Positions 8,478 through 16,203 of a stretch of DNA of 64,000 bases are shown here, piece by piece (positions within the stretch are counted from its first letter, which is position 1; each line of letters opens with the position of its first letter). Made by a program: the position numbers and the translations under genes. This DNA comes from Lachnotalea sp. AF33-28 (GTDB taxonomy: Bacteria > Bacillota > Clostridia > Lachnospirales > Lachnospiraceae), in the NCBI RefSeq assembly GCF_003477885.1, contig NZ_QUEE01000003.1, forward strand, positions 1 to 64,000, in the 5' to 3' direction. The notes under the pieces were generated by a model. The model made no database searches and was not told the DNA's origin. It saw nothing but the letters and a program-made list of their open reading frames with translations.

Positions 8478-10643
8478 CTAAGCATTTAATACTTTCACGC
8501 TCCGCCCTTTCGTTCGTTTCCCCTTATACAGCAGACGGTAGGAACTGCTCATTTCCCCGGCCGCAAGATGCAGGATGAGTTCGCCGTCATCGCATTCCGG
8601 TAAAATATGATGGACCGTTGGCCCGAGCAGATTTTTTCCGGCCTCCACCGGCGGGTAATCCCAGCGCAGGATATTTCTGCGCATTCCTCCGATTTCCAGA
8701 CAGATCTCTACGGTACCGGAGGCGGCCTCCTCCTTACTGTCATTCAGAACCCAGATCTGCGCTTCAAACATTTCTCCGCCCGCATATACGAATTTCTGAA
8801 TGCGTGCGGACGCGAGGATGGGCCTTAGCGCCTGTTTTACCGCTTCGTATGAAGGTTTGGGTTCGGCCGGATAATTGATCAGGGAATTGTTTGCCGCAGT
8901 CGGCCAGGGTTCGTTCAGGCACCAGCTAAGCGCCATGGAACAGTATGGCTGCTGCCGGCGGGCTTCCTCAAAAACCGCTTTTAATCCTTCGCCCTGAAGC
9001 CACTGGCTTTTATCGGCCAGCTTAGCAAGCTCCGTCTGTTTTCCAAAATAATCTTCAATCAGATCTATGCAGGACCATGTCGTATCTCCGGGAAACCATG
9101 CGCCGAACGCATGATGCGCCCGCAGGGAAGCATTATCCGCAAACGGTTCCAGCTTTTCTTCCGGTATATATTTTTTTAAATACTCCCTGCCGGATATGGA
9201 TGGGATGCCAAATTCCGTATATGCGCTGCAGTGAGCCTTCTGCATCGCCGCAAAAACCTCATCGCCGTTATGGTACCGGAAAAGATAGCCCCCATGCCCC
9301 ATCCCCATCAGGGGCGATGTCATGATAAAGGGACGTTTGGGGTCCATTTCAAGGCAAAGCTTATTCAGCAGGCGCAGCGCCAGTTTCTGATCGTCCATGC
9401 CGGACCAGTTATTGAACAGTTCATTTCCGCCGCACCATAATACCAGGCTCGGATGATCCTTCACCCGCCCGATGATCGCCTCCGCCTCGCTTTTCAGTAT
9501 CTTCAGATAATGACGGCTGTCATAGTAATCGTTGCATGCCAGCGGGAAATCCTGCCAGACCATGATCCCCTGCTCATCACACAGTTCGAAAAAGCTGTCC
9601 TTATTTATGTAGGCGCCTCCCCAGCAGCGCAGCATATTCATATGCGCTTCCCGGGCACGGGCGATGAGCGGTTCGTAAGTCTGCCTCGTCACCTCGCCGG
9701 GAAATACATCCGGATTTACAAAATTGGACCCCTTCGCGAACACCGGTCGGTTGTTCAGAACCAGCGTGACCGGCGGAACGCTTCTCGTCTTAGGGAAGTC
9801 GGAAGGCTCCTCCCACGCTCCTTCATTCATACAGAGCCGGACTGTCCTGAAACCTACACGTCCGCATTTCATATCGCCATTGGGAAGAACCGCTCTCCAC
9901 CGGTAGAGCGCCGGTTTTCCGCAGCCATTGCACCACCACAGCTGCGGGTTTAATATGCTTAAGGTCACTTTCTTCCCGCGGCCGGTGTAAATCACTGTTC
10001 CATCAGGATCTTCCACCGTCCACTCCGGCTCTCCGGGTCCACACACAGAGCTTGAGCAGACGATATCCGCCCGGTCCAGCTCTCCGGTCAGGGTATACCG
10101 GACTCCCGCAGTCGTAAGATGGCCTGCCGGCCTTTTTACAATGCGTAAATCTTCATAGATTCCCAGAGGGATCAGCCTCGGATGCCAGTCCCAGCCATAA
10201 GCCGCAGCCGGTTTGACGCTTTGCCTGGCCTCTTCTCTCGTGCCCGGCTGTCCTGATCTGTCCTTGGGGACAGGATAGATCACCACCTCGACGGTGCAGT
10301 CCCGCCCGGCATACTGCGTCAGATCCAGCCGGATCGGCCGGAACATCCCTTCCTGATGCAGCAGCAGGGCTCGGTCCACCATAATATCAAATTCATAGTC
10401 GATCCCGCCGCATAACAGCTCCAGCCGCTCACCCGGCAGAACCTCCTGAAGCTTTGTCCTGCAGCGGTACATCCAGCAGCAGTCCTCCATCCAGCGGTAA
10501 TCCAGGAAATTCAGATCATACCGGTAATCCGGCCACCCCTTTGCTCTCGCCCAGTCCAGCTGCACCGCGCCCGGCACCTGCGCCGGGACCAGCTCCTCAG
10601 GTTCCCCGCAGGGGCTGGCCATATATCCGACTAACCAATCCAT
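8478..10643 (-). CDS. GH2 beta-mannosidase-like glycoside hydrolase
   Basis: Protein of 721 residues resembling GH2 beta-mannosidases and exo-beta-glucosaminidases: a jelly-roll N-terminus (YEFDIMVD..., AYGWDWHPRL), a sandwich domain, and a TIM barrel with MLRCWGGAYI, WQDFPLACNDYY, acid/base Glu in LWCGGNELF (about 404) and nucleophile Glu in YTEFGIPS (about 476). It is slightly shorter than typical 800-850-residue family members because the C-terminal part is reduced. There is no signal peptide, so cleavage is intracellular. First gene of an operon with the GH63-like and beta-lactamase-fold genes. Its 80-nt leader contains the two-hairpin element at 10661-10706. Confidence 0.85.
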   Translation of the reverse strand: MDWLVGYMASPCGEPEELVPAQVPGAVQLDWARAKGWPDYRYDLNFLDYRWMEDCCWMYRCRTKLQEVLPGERLELLCGGIDYEFDIMVDRALLLHQEGMFRPIRLDLTQYAGRDCTVEVVIYPVPKDRSGQPGTREEARQSVKPAAAYGWDWHPRLIPLGIYEDLRIVKRPAGHLTTAGVRYTLTGELDRADIVCSSSVCGPGEPEWTVEDPDGTVIYTGRGKKVTLSILNPQLWWCNGCGKPALYRWRAVLPNGDMKCGRVGFRTVRLCMNEGAWEEPSDFPKTRSVPPVTLVLNNRPVFAKGSNFVNPDVFPGEVTRQTYEPLIARAREAHMNMLRCWGGAYINKDSFFELCDEQGIMVWQDFPLACNDYYDSRHYLKILKSEAEAIIGRVKDHPSLVLWCGGNELFNNWSGMDDQKLALRLLNKLCLEMDPKRPFIMTSPLMGMGHGGYLFRYHNGDEVFAAMQKAHCSAYTEFGIPSISGREYLKKYIPEEKLEPFADNASLRAHHAFGAWFPGDTTWSCIDLIEDYFGKQTELAKLADKSQWLQGEGLKAVFEEARRQQPYCSMALSWCLNEPWPTAANNSLINYPAEPKPSYEAVKQALRPILASARIQKFVYAGGEMFEAQIWVLNDSKEEAASGTVEICLEIGGMRRNILRWDYPPVEAGKNLLGPTVHHILPECDDGELILHLAAGEMSSSYRLLYKGKRTKGRSVKVLNA

Positions 10644-10660
10644 ATCATACCCCCTGTATT

Positions 10661-10706
10661 GTCACCGACCGCAGGCTGATAACCTGCGCGCACTTTCATG
10701 CGCTTC
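10661..10706 (-). ncRNA. Two-hairpin leader element, copy 1
   Basis: In mRNA sense: a GCGCAT-GAAA-GTGCGC hairpin (GNRA-type loop), then GCAGGT-TATCA-GCCTGC, then GGTCGGTGACAA, ending about 18 nt before the GH2 start codon. The copy at 34195-34240 before nrdG matches at 36 of 46 positions, with differences that preserve pairing in both stems. That argues for a structured RNA rather than a DNA-only repeat. Function unknown; its position next to the ribosome binding site suggests translational or RNA-stability control. Confidence 0.55.
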
Positions 10707-10730
10707 TTTCCGCTGCAACGGTCTTCATTC

Positions 10731-10777
10731 ATTATACCTGCTGCGTTTCCATAATGAAGTTGATATTTTGTGGACTG
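10731..10777 (-). promoter_or_regulatory. Promoter and 22-bp activator-like site of the GH2 operon
   Basis: TATAAT (10731-10736, minus strand) lies 19 bp from the 22-bp element at 10756-10777, which matches 3292-3313 at 21 of 22 bases. There is no convincing -35. The shared element and near-identical spacing support control of the GH2 operon and the secreted GH30-like gene by one activator. Confidence 0.6.
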
Positions 10778-10791
10778 TGATCCGGCCGCTT

Positions 10792-11274
10792 CTACCAGCT
10801 GCGCACTCCCCGAATATGCAGAAAGCGGACTCTCTCATATATATAAGAATCCAGCGGGCGCATATAGGCATCAAAGCTGTGTGCGGCCACATAGATCCGG
10901 CTGCCTTCCACCGCGACAATGACAGGGCTGTGATAAAATCCGTTAGCATTTCCCAGCTGCACGATGTCCCCCGGCTGGACGCCGGCCTGATCCGTTTCCG
11001 CAGCATACGGACCCACTGATTTATTGCCCACGAGAAAATTGTATAGATATGACACTCCTGTCCAGCTCGGTGACCGGTCAGAGCTGCTGTTATAATACCA
11101 TCCCATCACCGGGGTATAGTTCATGCCCCCGCTTCCCGTATAGATACACTGGGATGCAAAATTGGTGCAGTCGCCCCCTAGCTTTTCAAAATCCAGATAC
11201 CGCGGATTTCTGCCCAGCGCCCACCTTTCGGCATATTGCAATGCCGCTTCCCGCCGATAGCCTGTTTCCCTCAT
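10792..11274 (-). CDS. Amidase-domain (Amidase_6, NlpC/P60-like) protein
   Basis: Protein of 160 residues with YRREAALQYAERWALGRNPRY followed by GGDCTNFASQCIY (catalytic Cys candidate), GWYYN, AGVQPGDIVQLG and HSPVIVAV. This is the Amidase_6 pattern seen in Firmicutes spore and cell-wall proteins, with Cys and His as likely catalytic residues. I start at ATG 11274 (MRETGYRREA), preceded by AAAAGGGAAA; an upstream in-frame Met at 11328 lacks support. No signal peptide. It stands alone between the GH2 promoter and the cassette array, and its role is unknown beyond probable peptide or amide hydrolysis. Confidence 0.75.
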   Translation of the reverse strand: MRETGYRREAALQYAERWALGRNPRYLDFEKLGGDCTNFASQCIYTGSGGMNYTPVMGWYYNSSSDRSPSWTGVSYLYNFLVGNKSVGPYAAETDQAGVQPGDIVQLGNANGFYHSPVIVAVEGSRIYVAAHSFDAYMRPLDSYIYERVRFLHIRGVRSW

Positions 11275-11441
11275 ATGGATGTGTTTCCCTTTTATTTGCT
11301 TATTAATAGGATATACAGGGGAAGGCATTTGTGTTCAGTGTATTATGTATCTGCCGGAAGCGGGATAGGATTTTTTCATGTTAAAGAGCCAGTTCAAGCC
11401 CGTATTCATGCAGGATGAAATCATCCTCTATGACTTCATCA

Positions 11442-11744
11442 TTATAAAGCATACTCAGAATGAAATATAATTTCTTTTCCATTTTCTCTGGCAAATCTTA
11501 TTTCTTTTTTTGTCATTTCACCTATGTATCCTTCAATATCCACAACATAAATCGCATCTGAAAGTTCTATTCTTTTAAGCTGTGCTTCCTCTAAGATAGC
11601 CCTATCAGCAGATGTTAATTCATCTTTTTTCAATCCATAAATACACTGCAATACATTAAACCTATGTTGTGTTTCCAATTCAAATGCTATCCTCTGCATT
11701 TCATGTTCAAATCTCATACTGCCACAAATTGTAATAGTTCTCAT
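11442..11744 (-). CDS. Nucleoside 2-deoxyribosyltransferase-like small protein
   Basis: About 100 residues beginning MRTITICGSMRF, with SDAIYVVDIEGYIGEMTKKEIRFA and a terminal EIIFHSEYAL. The GSMRF start and the glycine-rich acidic segment before a helix match the Rossmann-like nucleoside deoxyribosyltransferase/DUF4406 group. I start at ATG 11744 (GGGGAT upstream); a GTG five codons earlier is possible. It is the leftmost member of the AT-rich array, with no palindromic site seen after it. The substrate is unknown. Confidence 0.65.
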   Translation of the reverse strand: MRTITICGSMRFEHEMQRIAFELETQHRFNVLQCIYGLKKDELTSADRAILEEAQLKRIELSDAIYVVDIEGYIGEMTKKEIRFARENGKEIIFHSEYAL

Positions 11745-11764
11745 TTTCTTTATCCCCACAATTT

Positions 11765-11795
11765 CAAATTTTCCAACCTAATTAACTGTAATTTG
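11765..11795 (-). repeat. Cassette-end palindrome, site 1
   Basis: 31 bp immediately after the TAG of the next gene. Gene sense starts CAAATTACAGTTAATTAGG and ends GGAAAATTTG, with CAAATT/AATTTG arms. It matches the array core ATTCCAGTTTGTCRGG with several substitutions. Confidence 0.6.
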
Positions 11796-12206
11796 CTATC
11801 GACAATCACTTTCTTTACGATGTCCTATTCCATTTCTATAATCTTCTAATAATGTTTCGTGATATATTGCTTGCATGATATCACCAGCACTTTTGTATGT
11901 CTCAATAGCAATTTTCATCATCTGTTCAGTCAAATTCATTGGTAATTCATCCCAATTACTTATTGCTATCCACGGGAAGGAACGAAACCTTTGAGCATCC
12001 CCAATCAAAAACATATAACCAATTAGTTTGCTGTCTCTAAATGCAAAATAGAATTGCGGTCTTTCTCCATCTATGGATTTATCCATAACCCGTTGCATTG
12101 TTTTGATTTTTCCATAGGCGGGGTAGAAGCCAATAGAACTTAATGAATTTAGAGCCAAAGCTCGCTGCTCCTCAGACATATCTCGATAATTCAAAATCTG
12201 CTCCAT
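11796..12206 (-). CDS. Unrecognised protein, possibly GNAT-like
   Basis: 136 residues. MSEEQRALALNSLSSIGFYPAYGK, FYFAFRDSKLIGYMFLIGD and SNWDELPMNLTEQMMKIAIE give alternating helices and strands. The central FRDSKLIGYMFLIGD could be beta4 of an N-acetyltransferase fold, but the acetyl-CoA loop (Q/RxxGxG/A) is absent, so the assignment is weak. Soluble, with no signal peptide. The stop codon abuts cassette site 1. The start follows a weak purine-rich region. Confidence 0.55.
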   Translation of the reverse strand: MEQILNYRDMSEEQRALALNSLSSIGFYPAYGKIKTMQRVMDKSIDGERPQFYFAFRDSKLIGYMFLIGDAQRFRSFPWIAISNWDELPMNLTEQMMKIAIETYKSAGDIMQAIYHETLLEDYRNGIGHRKESDCR

Positions 12207-12326
12207 TTTTTATCCCTCATTTCATATGTAAGGTAATGCTTAAAAAGGCGTTGATAAGTGTACTTGGCAGCGTTATAATAAATGCACGACAAGAAAACTT
12301 GGCAAATTCATTTGGAGGTTTCCATT

Positions 12327-12662
12327 ATGAACAAGGACGAAATTTTAGCAAAAAGCAGAGCGGAAAATAAGAACAAGGATGTATACGAGCAAGAAGTCTT
12401 AACGCAGGCAAGTAAAAGCGCAGTCATAGTTCAGTTGGTTTTGGCGGCTATCTTTTTCGTGACACAGATATTTGTCGGCAAAGGCATAAACTGGGGACTT
12501 TGGGCGCTTGTTTTTAGCGCGAATATGACGATCTTCTGGGTGAAATATATTAAACTTCGCCGTAAGCATGAGCTTGTGATGGCAATCGTCTATACGATAT
12601 TTGTATCCGTAATGTCCGGATACCACATCTATAATCTGATTGTATCTTCCATGATCCTGTAA
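12327..12662 (+). CDS. Three-helix membrane protein, DUF6442-like
   Basis: 111 residues: a charged N-terminus (MNKDEILAKSRAENKNKD) followed by three hydrophobic helices (SAVIVQLVLAAIFFVTQIFV, WGLWALVFSANMTIFWV, MAIVYTIFVSVMSGYHIYNLI). ATG 12327 is chosen because TGGAGG lies 8-9 bases upstream; an earlier Met at 12282 has no RBS. It is followed within 15 bp by an XRE regulator. This membrane protein/XRE pairing is common in Clostridia, but its role is unknown. The pair is the only plus-strand unit in the array. Confidence 0.75.
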   Translation: MNKDEILAKSRAENKNKDVYEQEVLTQASKSAVIVQLVLAAIFFVTQIFVGKGINWGLWALVFSANMTIFWVKYIKLRRKHELVMAIVYTIFVSVMSGYHIYNLIVSSMIL

Positions 12663-12675
12663 GGCGGTGGAAAAT

Positions 12676-12882
12676 ATGGATGATAAGCTGATATTAAAAA
12701 ACCGCCTTAAAGAAACACGGGCAGAATTGAAATTATCCCAGAATCAACTGGCGGATATGGTTGGCGTGTCTCGGAACACGATCAGCTCCATCGAAACAGG
12801 CCAGTTCAATCCTACAGCGAAATTGGCACTGGTTCTCTGTATTGCATTGGATAAAAAGTTTGAAGATCTGTTCTACTTTTGA
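12676..12882 (+). CDS. Small XRE-family transcriptional regulator
   Basis: 68 residues, almost entirely one helix-turn-helix: LKETRAELKLSQNQLADMVGVSRNTISSIETGQFNPTAKLALVLCIAL, then the usual KKFEDLFYF tail. A GTG three codons upstream is an alternative start. It directly follows the small membrane protein gene and probably represses this two-gene unit. Opposite orientation to the surrounding cassettes suggests it carries its own promoter. Confidence 0.85.
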   Translation: MDDKLILKNRLKETRAELKLSQNQLADMVGVSRNTISSIETGQFNPTAKLALVLCIALDKKFEDLFYF

Positions 12883-12959
12883 AGCTAATGCATTTAAAAT
12901 CGCAGACCTGTGTCCACTCGGACAGGCTTCTATCAACTTCGATACTGGCTCGGTTAATT

Positions 12960-12990
12960 CAAATTTCCTGCCCTATAAACTGGGATTTAT
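12960..12990 (-). repeat. Cassette-end palindrome, site 2
   Basis: 31 bp overlapping the TAA of the GNAT gene. Gene sense TAAATCCCAGTTTATAGGGC ... GGAAATTTG. The core matches ATTCCAGTTTGTCRGG at most positions. Confidence 0.65.
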
Positions 12991-13472
12991 ACATTTTCCA
13001 CCATCAATTCCTTGCACTTCCATTCTTCGCCCAAAACGCAATATGTTTCAGTTGTATCAAGAATCACATCATCAAAACCAACTGCTTTATAGCAATAATA
13101 AGCAGGAAAATTGTTTTCAAAAACTCCTAACGTTGCTCTTTTAGCTCCATATATCTCAAACACAAACTTTAGTCCCAATCGAAGCATCGTTTTCCCATAG
13201 CTTTTCCCACGTTTTTCGGGATTTATAATAACAAACCCAAAACGCAATTCGTCCAATGATTCATTAGGATTTCTTAACGTAAAAAAACCAACGATTCCTG
13301 TTTCATCAAATGCAGTAAACGGCATTAAAGATTCAACGGAACGAAATTCATTTTGTGTTATAGGATAATTTCCAAGTACACCTGCCGTCCACTTATAAAA
13401 TGCTATTTCATCTTGACACCACGATAAAATCGTATTTGCGTCCGCAGCTTTATATGGTCTTATTCTAATCAT
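12987..13472 (-). CDS. GNAT family N-acetyltransferase
   Basis: 161 residues with a complete GNAT layout: IRPYKAADANTILSWCQDEIAFYKW at the start, ETGIVGFFTLRNP (beta4), LRFGFVIINPEKRGKSYGKTMLRLGLKFVFE with the acetyl-CoA loop RGKSYG, and a closing LGVFENNFPAYYCYKAVGF. Cytoplasmic; the acceptor substrate is not predictable. Its stop codon lies inside cassette site 2, as expected for a one-gene cassette. AGGGAGAAAATATG supplies the RBS. Confidence 0.85.
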   Translation of the reverse strand: MIRIRPYKAADANTILSWCQDEIAFYKWTAGVLGNYPITQNEFRSVESLMPFTAFDETGIVGFFTLRNPNESLDELRFGFVIINPEKRGKSYGKTMLRLGLKFVFEIYGAKRATLGVFENNFPAYYCYKAVGFDDVILDTTETYCVLGEEWKCKELMVENV

Positions 13473-13806
13473 ATTTTCTCCCTTGCAAATTCATATTTAT
13501 TGATACACCTCTTATCCCCATAAGACGCATGCTCTCAACAAGACTATTTTTCTGCAATTTGTTACCACTTGTCATAATGAATCTTTTCCGGTTCCCAGCG
13601 GAATTTTAGCAATCTCAGTTATACTGATCCCAGGATTACTGCCAATCAACATACTTGTTTGAATCTCCGGCTGTGATAGTGTGATACCATTTCCATAATC
13701 TACATCACGCTTTTCTATCTGAACATTTTGTGAATTACTCGTTCCAACAAATTAAATTTGCCAGCATAACATACATAAATGAAATTTTATACAAGCTCCT
13801 CCTTAT
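13473..13806 (-). pseudogene. Gene debris: tail of a nitroreductase joined to an unknown fragment
   Basis: This 334-bp gap holds no intact gene. At 13562-13600 the minus strand encodes RWEPEKIHYDKW and a stop, nearly identical to the C-terminus of the nitroreductase at 17652. Just upstream, an open stretch at 13572-13752 encodes about 59 residues ending IGSNPGISITEIAKIPLG... with no start codon or RBS; I do not recognise it. After the nitroreductase stop comes CAAATTGCAG, a degenerate cassette site. The region looks like recombination debris between cassettes. Confidence 0.5.
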
Positions 13807-14985
13807 TTACAGCACAGCACCTATATCCTCAATATCTCTGATCCAGCTTTGAATGGCAGCGTCATATTCTTGTCTTTTTTCAGGGTCTTTAATATATCCT
13901 CTCATCATTTCCAACTGATGCTGATAGTAGAATTTCAACCTGGTAAGAAGCGCAGGCAGACCAGCTATATTCTCCATTTGACCTGCGCGGACAGCCTTGA
14001 GATATTGATGAAGGGAAACTGAAATTTCATCTGCGGAAGTCCCCGCACACTTTTTGAAATCGCGAAGTGTCCACTGTCTCTCAAATATATTCCTCTTTTG
14101 CCAGCCATCATATTGTTCGTCATAAGTGTTGACAATACGGGATAAAAATTCCTCTGCTTCTTTCGGAAACGATACACATTTGCTTTCTTCTTCACCGCCC
14201 CCTATCCCTGCATCCATCAGTACCTGAACCCCGCCAATTTCCTGTCCGTCATATCTGGATGCAGAAAGCAGGGAGACAGCAAGCGCAGTTCCAGCTTCTT
14301 CCGGTGACACGATAGCCTCTTGGTTCAGCTCATAAAACTCCTCTGTAGTCAGTCCCATCAGCGGCGCAACACTCTGTATGCCTTCCATAGCCGTTTTTGT
14401 CTTTACAAGCCCCGGTCCAAAACTAAAAACTGACACCCCTGTATCTTCCAGCTCTGCTGACAGCGTATTCGCCAATTCCACCTGCGCGGTTTTAAAGACC
14501 TCGTATCCTCCCATGTATGCCACAGCACCTGAGGAAGACATGAAAACAACAGCTCCTTGATTCTGCTCTTGCATATGGGGAAGAAAATATTGCATAAGTT
14601 GAAGCGGTCCACGAAGATGTACCAGATAACTTTCATCCCACTTTTTCAGGGATAGCTGCTTTACAGAATCAAAAGGTGTTATGGTTGCATTATGAATAAT
14701 CGCATAGGGACAGCCAAATTGACTGAAAACCTGGCTGCAAAACTGGTAGATATAATCCGTGTCTGTAAGATCCAGAGGCAGGAAATGCGCCCGTCCCGGG
14801 GCTATTTCCAAAATGCAGGACTCGGCCGCTCTCCCTCTCTGTTCATTCACTTCACCAATTATGATATTGGCTCCCATATATGCAAGAGCTTTCCCCGCTT
14901 CCAGAGCAATCCCACCGCCGCCGCCAGTGATAACCACAGTTTTATTTAAAAGAGCGGTGGTATCCGTGATATGTTCTATAAGCAT
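13807..14985 (-). CDS. Short-chain dehydrogenase/reductase with C-terminal extension
   Basis: 392 residues. Rossmann motif VVITGGGGGIALEAGKALA (about 17-35), IIHNATITPFD in place of NNAG, and active-site Tyr/Lys in GGYEVFKTAQVELANTLS after MSSSGAVAYM. The first 260 residues are an NAD(P)-dependent SDR; the last 120 (FLSRIVNTYDEQYDGW... to the end) are helical and unlike standard SDRs. Start ATG 14985 follows GGGAAGAGGAAG, 16 bp after the stop of the truncated GNAT gene, so the two may be co-transcribed. Base composition is less AT-rich than adjacent cassettes. Substrate unknown. Confidence 0.8.
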   Translation of the reverse strand: MLIEHITDTTALLNKTVVITGGGGGIALEAGKALAYMGANIIIGEVNEQRGRAAESCILEIAPGRAHFLPLDLTDTDYIYQFCSQVFSQFGCPYAIIHNATITPFDSVKQLSLKKWDESYLVHLRGPLQLMQYFLPHMQEQNQGAVVFMSSSGAVAYMGGYEVFKTAQVELANTLSAELEDTGVSVFSFGPGLVKTKTAMEGIQSVAPLMGLTTEEFYELNQEAIVSPEEAGTALAVSLLSASRYDGQEIGGVQVLMDAGIGGGEEESKCVSFPKEAEEFLSRIVNTYDEQYDGWQKRNIFERQWTLRDFKKCAGTSADEISVSLHQYLKAVRAGQMENIAGLPALLTRLKFYYQHQLEMMRGYIKDPEKRQEYDAAIQSWIRDIEDIGAVL

Positions 14986-15001
14986 TTTCTTCCTCTTCCC
15001 T

Positions 15002-15322
15002 TTATTTATTTGAAATAGTTTTCTCTGCATAATCAAGCAATTTTGTACCATAGCCTTTTCCCTGCGCGGCAGGCAGGACAAACAGTCGTCTTATCTCATT
15101 TTTCTTTATTGTAACAGTACCAATAAATGTATGCTTTGTATCGTAACAAAGAAAGACCCGATTTTGCATAATATCATTGGCTATATTGGTTTCGCTGTGA
15201 TGTGCAAGAAAAAATTTTACTGCCCCTTTTGGATAGTAATGAGGATATATTTCCAAAATTGTAGTCTCCGTAATCTTTTTCACCAAAAGCAAATCCTCCA
15301 AGGTGGCCTGCCTGATATCCAT
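15002..15322 (-). CDS. GNAT acetyltransferase, apparently truncated at the C-terminus
   Basis: 106 residues: MDIRQATLEDLLLVKKITETTI, FIGTVTIKKNEIRRLFVLPAAQGKGYGTKLLDYAEKTISNK. The acetyl-CoA loop QGKGYG is intact, but the protein stops about 35-45 residues short of a normal GNAT, missing the last strands. Start ATG 15322 has GGAGGG about 8 bases upstream. It may be a remnant. It sits 16 bp upstream of the SDR gene. Confidence 0.65.
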   Translation of the reverse strand: MDIRQATLEDLLLVKKITETTILEIYPHYYPKGAVKFFLAHHSETNIANDIMQNRVFLCYDTKHTFIGTVTIKKNEIRRLFVLPAAQGKGYGTKLLDYAEKTISNK

Positions 15323-15675
15323 TCCTGTATTTCCCTCCTTTTTCCCTTCTGCTACCAAATATAGATTGGGATAAATATTTTGACTAATATAGCACCCACC
15401 CCTACCATCCAAAATGTTTCTCAGGGAGAATAACAATTCCGACTACCAGCATCAAAAAATGTAACCATGAGCGAATATCAATGTAACACATTCCATATGC
15501 AAATGCCATATTGGCGTTATCAATTGTCTGTAACAATAATGGAAGTTAAAATATTCTTTTTCATAGAATCCGTTTTCTGATACGTATGTATTTTATTCAA
15601 AATGTTTATCTAAAGCTCCTGTAAATTATTGTTTTCAGTTTGGTAAACTGGAAGTTGTAACATCGTGAACTGTGG
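15323..15675. other. Intergenic stretch with weak coding remnants and cassette site
   Basis: About 350 bp without an intact gene. On the minus strand a short open stretch (about 15402-15540, encoding MAFAYGMCYIDIRSW... with hydrophobic residues, TAG end) looks like the tail of a small membrane protein, without a start or RBS. Site 4 lies at 15622-15656. Nothing else is recognised. Confidence 0.35.
15622..15656 (-). repeat. Cassette-end palindrome, site 4
   Basis: Follows the DUF1579 pseudogene by about 20 bp. Gene sense CTTCCAGTTTACCAAACTG ... AATTTA. The core is partly diverged, with CAGTTT/AAACTG giving a perfect local stem. Confidence 0.5.
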
Positions 15676-16138
15676 TTATATGATACGTTCAGCATATATT
15701 TCTGCATTTATATACCATTCGCCATCATCTTTTACAGTAATGTTCTCCCAATGAAAGCGATTATCCTCTATACTAGTAAAAACCCACTTTCTTCTTACAT
15801 CATTGACGAAAGTGAGTATTATCATGTCATCTTGTTTTTTTTGCCTCAAGTCGTATTATTTTTCCAGTATAACCGTAAGCTACATCCCATGCGTATGTGT
15901 CGGGATTATAGATACGCAACGATGTCCCATATTCATAATCAGGCAAAATGATAACATCTTGAACAGCCATTCCTTCAAGAACCCATGAGAAATGCCATTC
16001 ACCTTTAATTGCAAGGGAATTGTTACCCTCAATATAGTTTATTGCCCAACTACCGATAAGTTTTCCAAAATAATTAAACTCGTCAGGTAATGCTGTGTTT
16101 TTACTCTCACTTGTTAATGCCTCGAAAAAATCTTGCAT
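15676..16138 (-). pseudogene. DUF1579-like gene, copy A, frameshifted
   Basis: Near-identical to the intact gene at 20279-20740 but with eight instead of seven T (plus strand) at 15835-15842, shifting frame at about residue 101. The N-terminal 103 residues (FFEALTSESKNTALPDEF, GEWHFSWVLEGMAVQDVI) and the C-terminal quarter are both present in different frames. The homopolymer could also be a sequencing error or a phase-variable tract. The homologous block runs from site 4 to CAAAT at 16172-16176 in site 5. Confidence 0.8.
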
Positions 16139-16171
16139 TGGTAATTCCTCCTATATAAATAAACTCTATTA

Positions 16172-16203
16172 CAAATTCAATCAGCCCGACAAACTGGAAT
16201 CTT
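16172..16203 (-). repeat. Cassette-end palindrome, site 5
   Basis: Directly after the stop of the GNAT gene at 16202. Gene sense AAGATTCCAGTTTGTCGGGC ... GAATTTG, an excellent core match. Homology of the duplicated DUF1579 cassette ends inside it. Confidence 0.7.

Noticed and set aside
3292..10777. 22-bp direct repeats as attachment sites of a mobile element spanning 3.3-10.8 kb
   Set aside because: Both copies sit at nearly the same distance upstream of TATAAT promoters of same-strand genes, which fits an operator better; no recombinase lies between.
11372..11441. Short minus-strand frame MLYNDEVIEDDF...LELAL after the deoxyribosyltransferase-like gene
   Set aside because: Only 23 codons, overlapping the previous gene in another frame, with no RBS; perhaps a remnant tail but not supportable.
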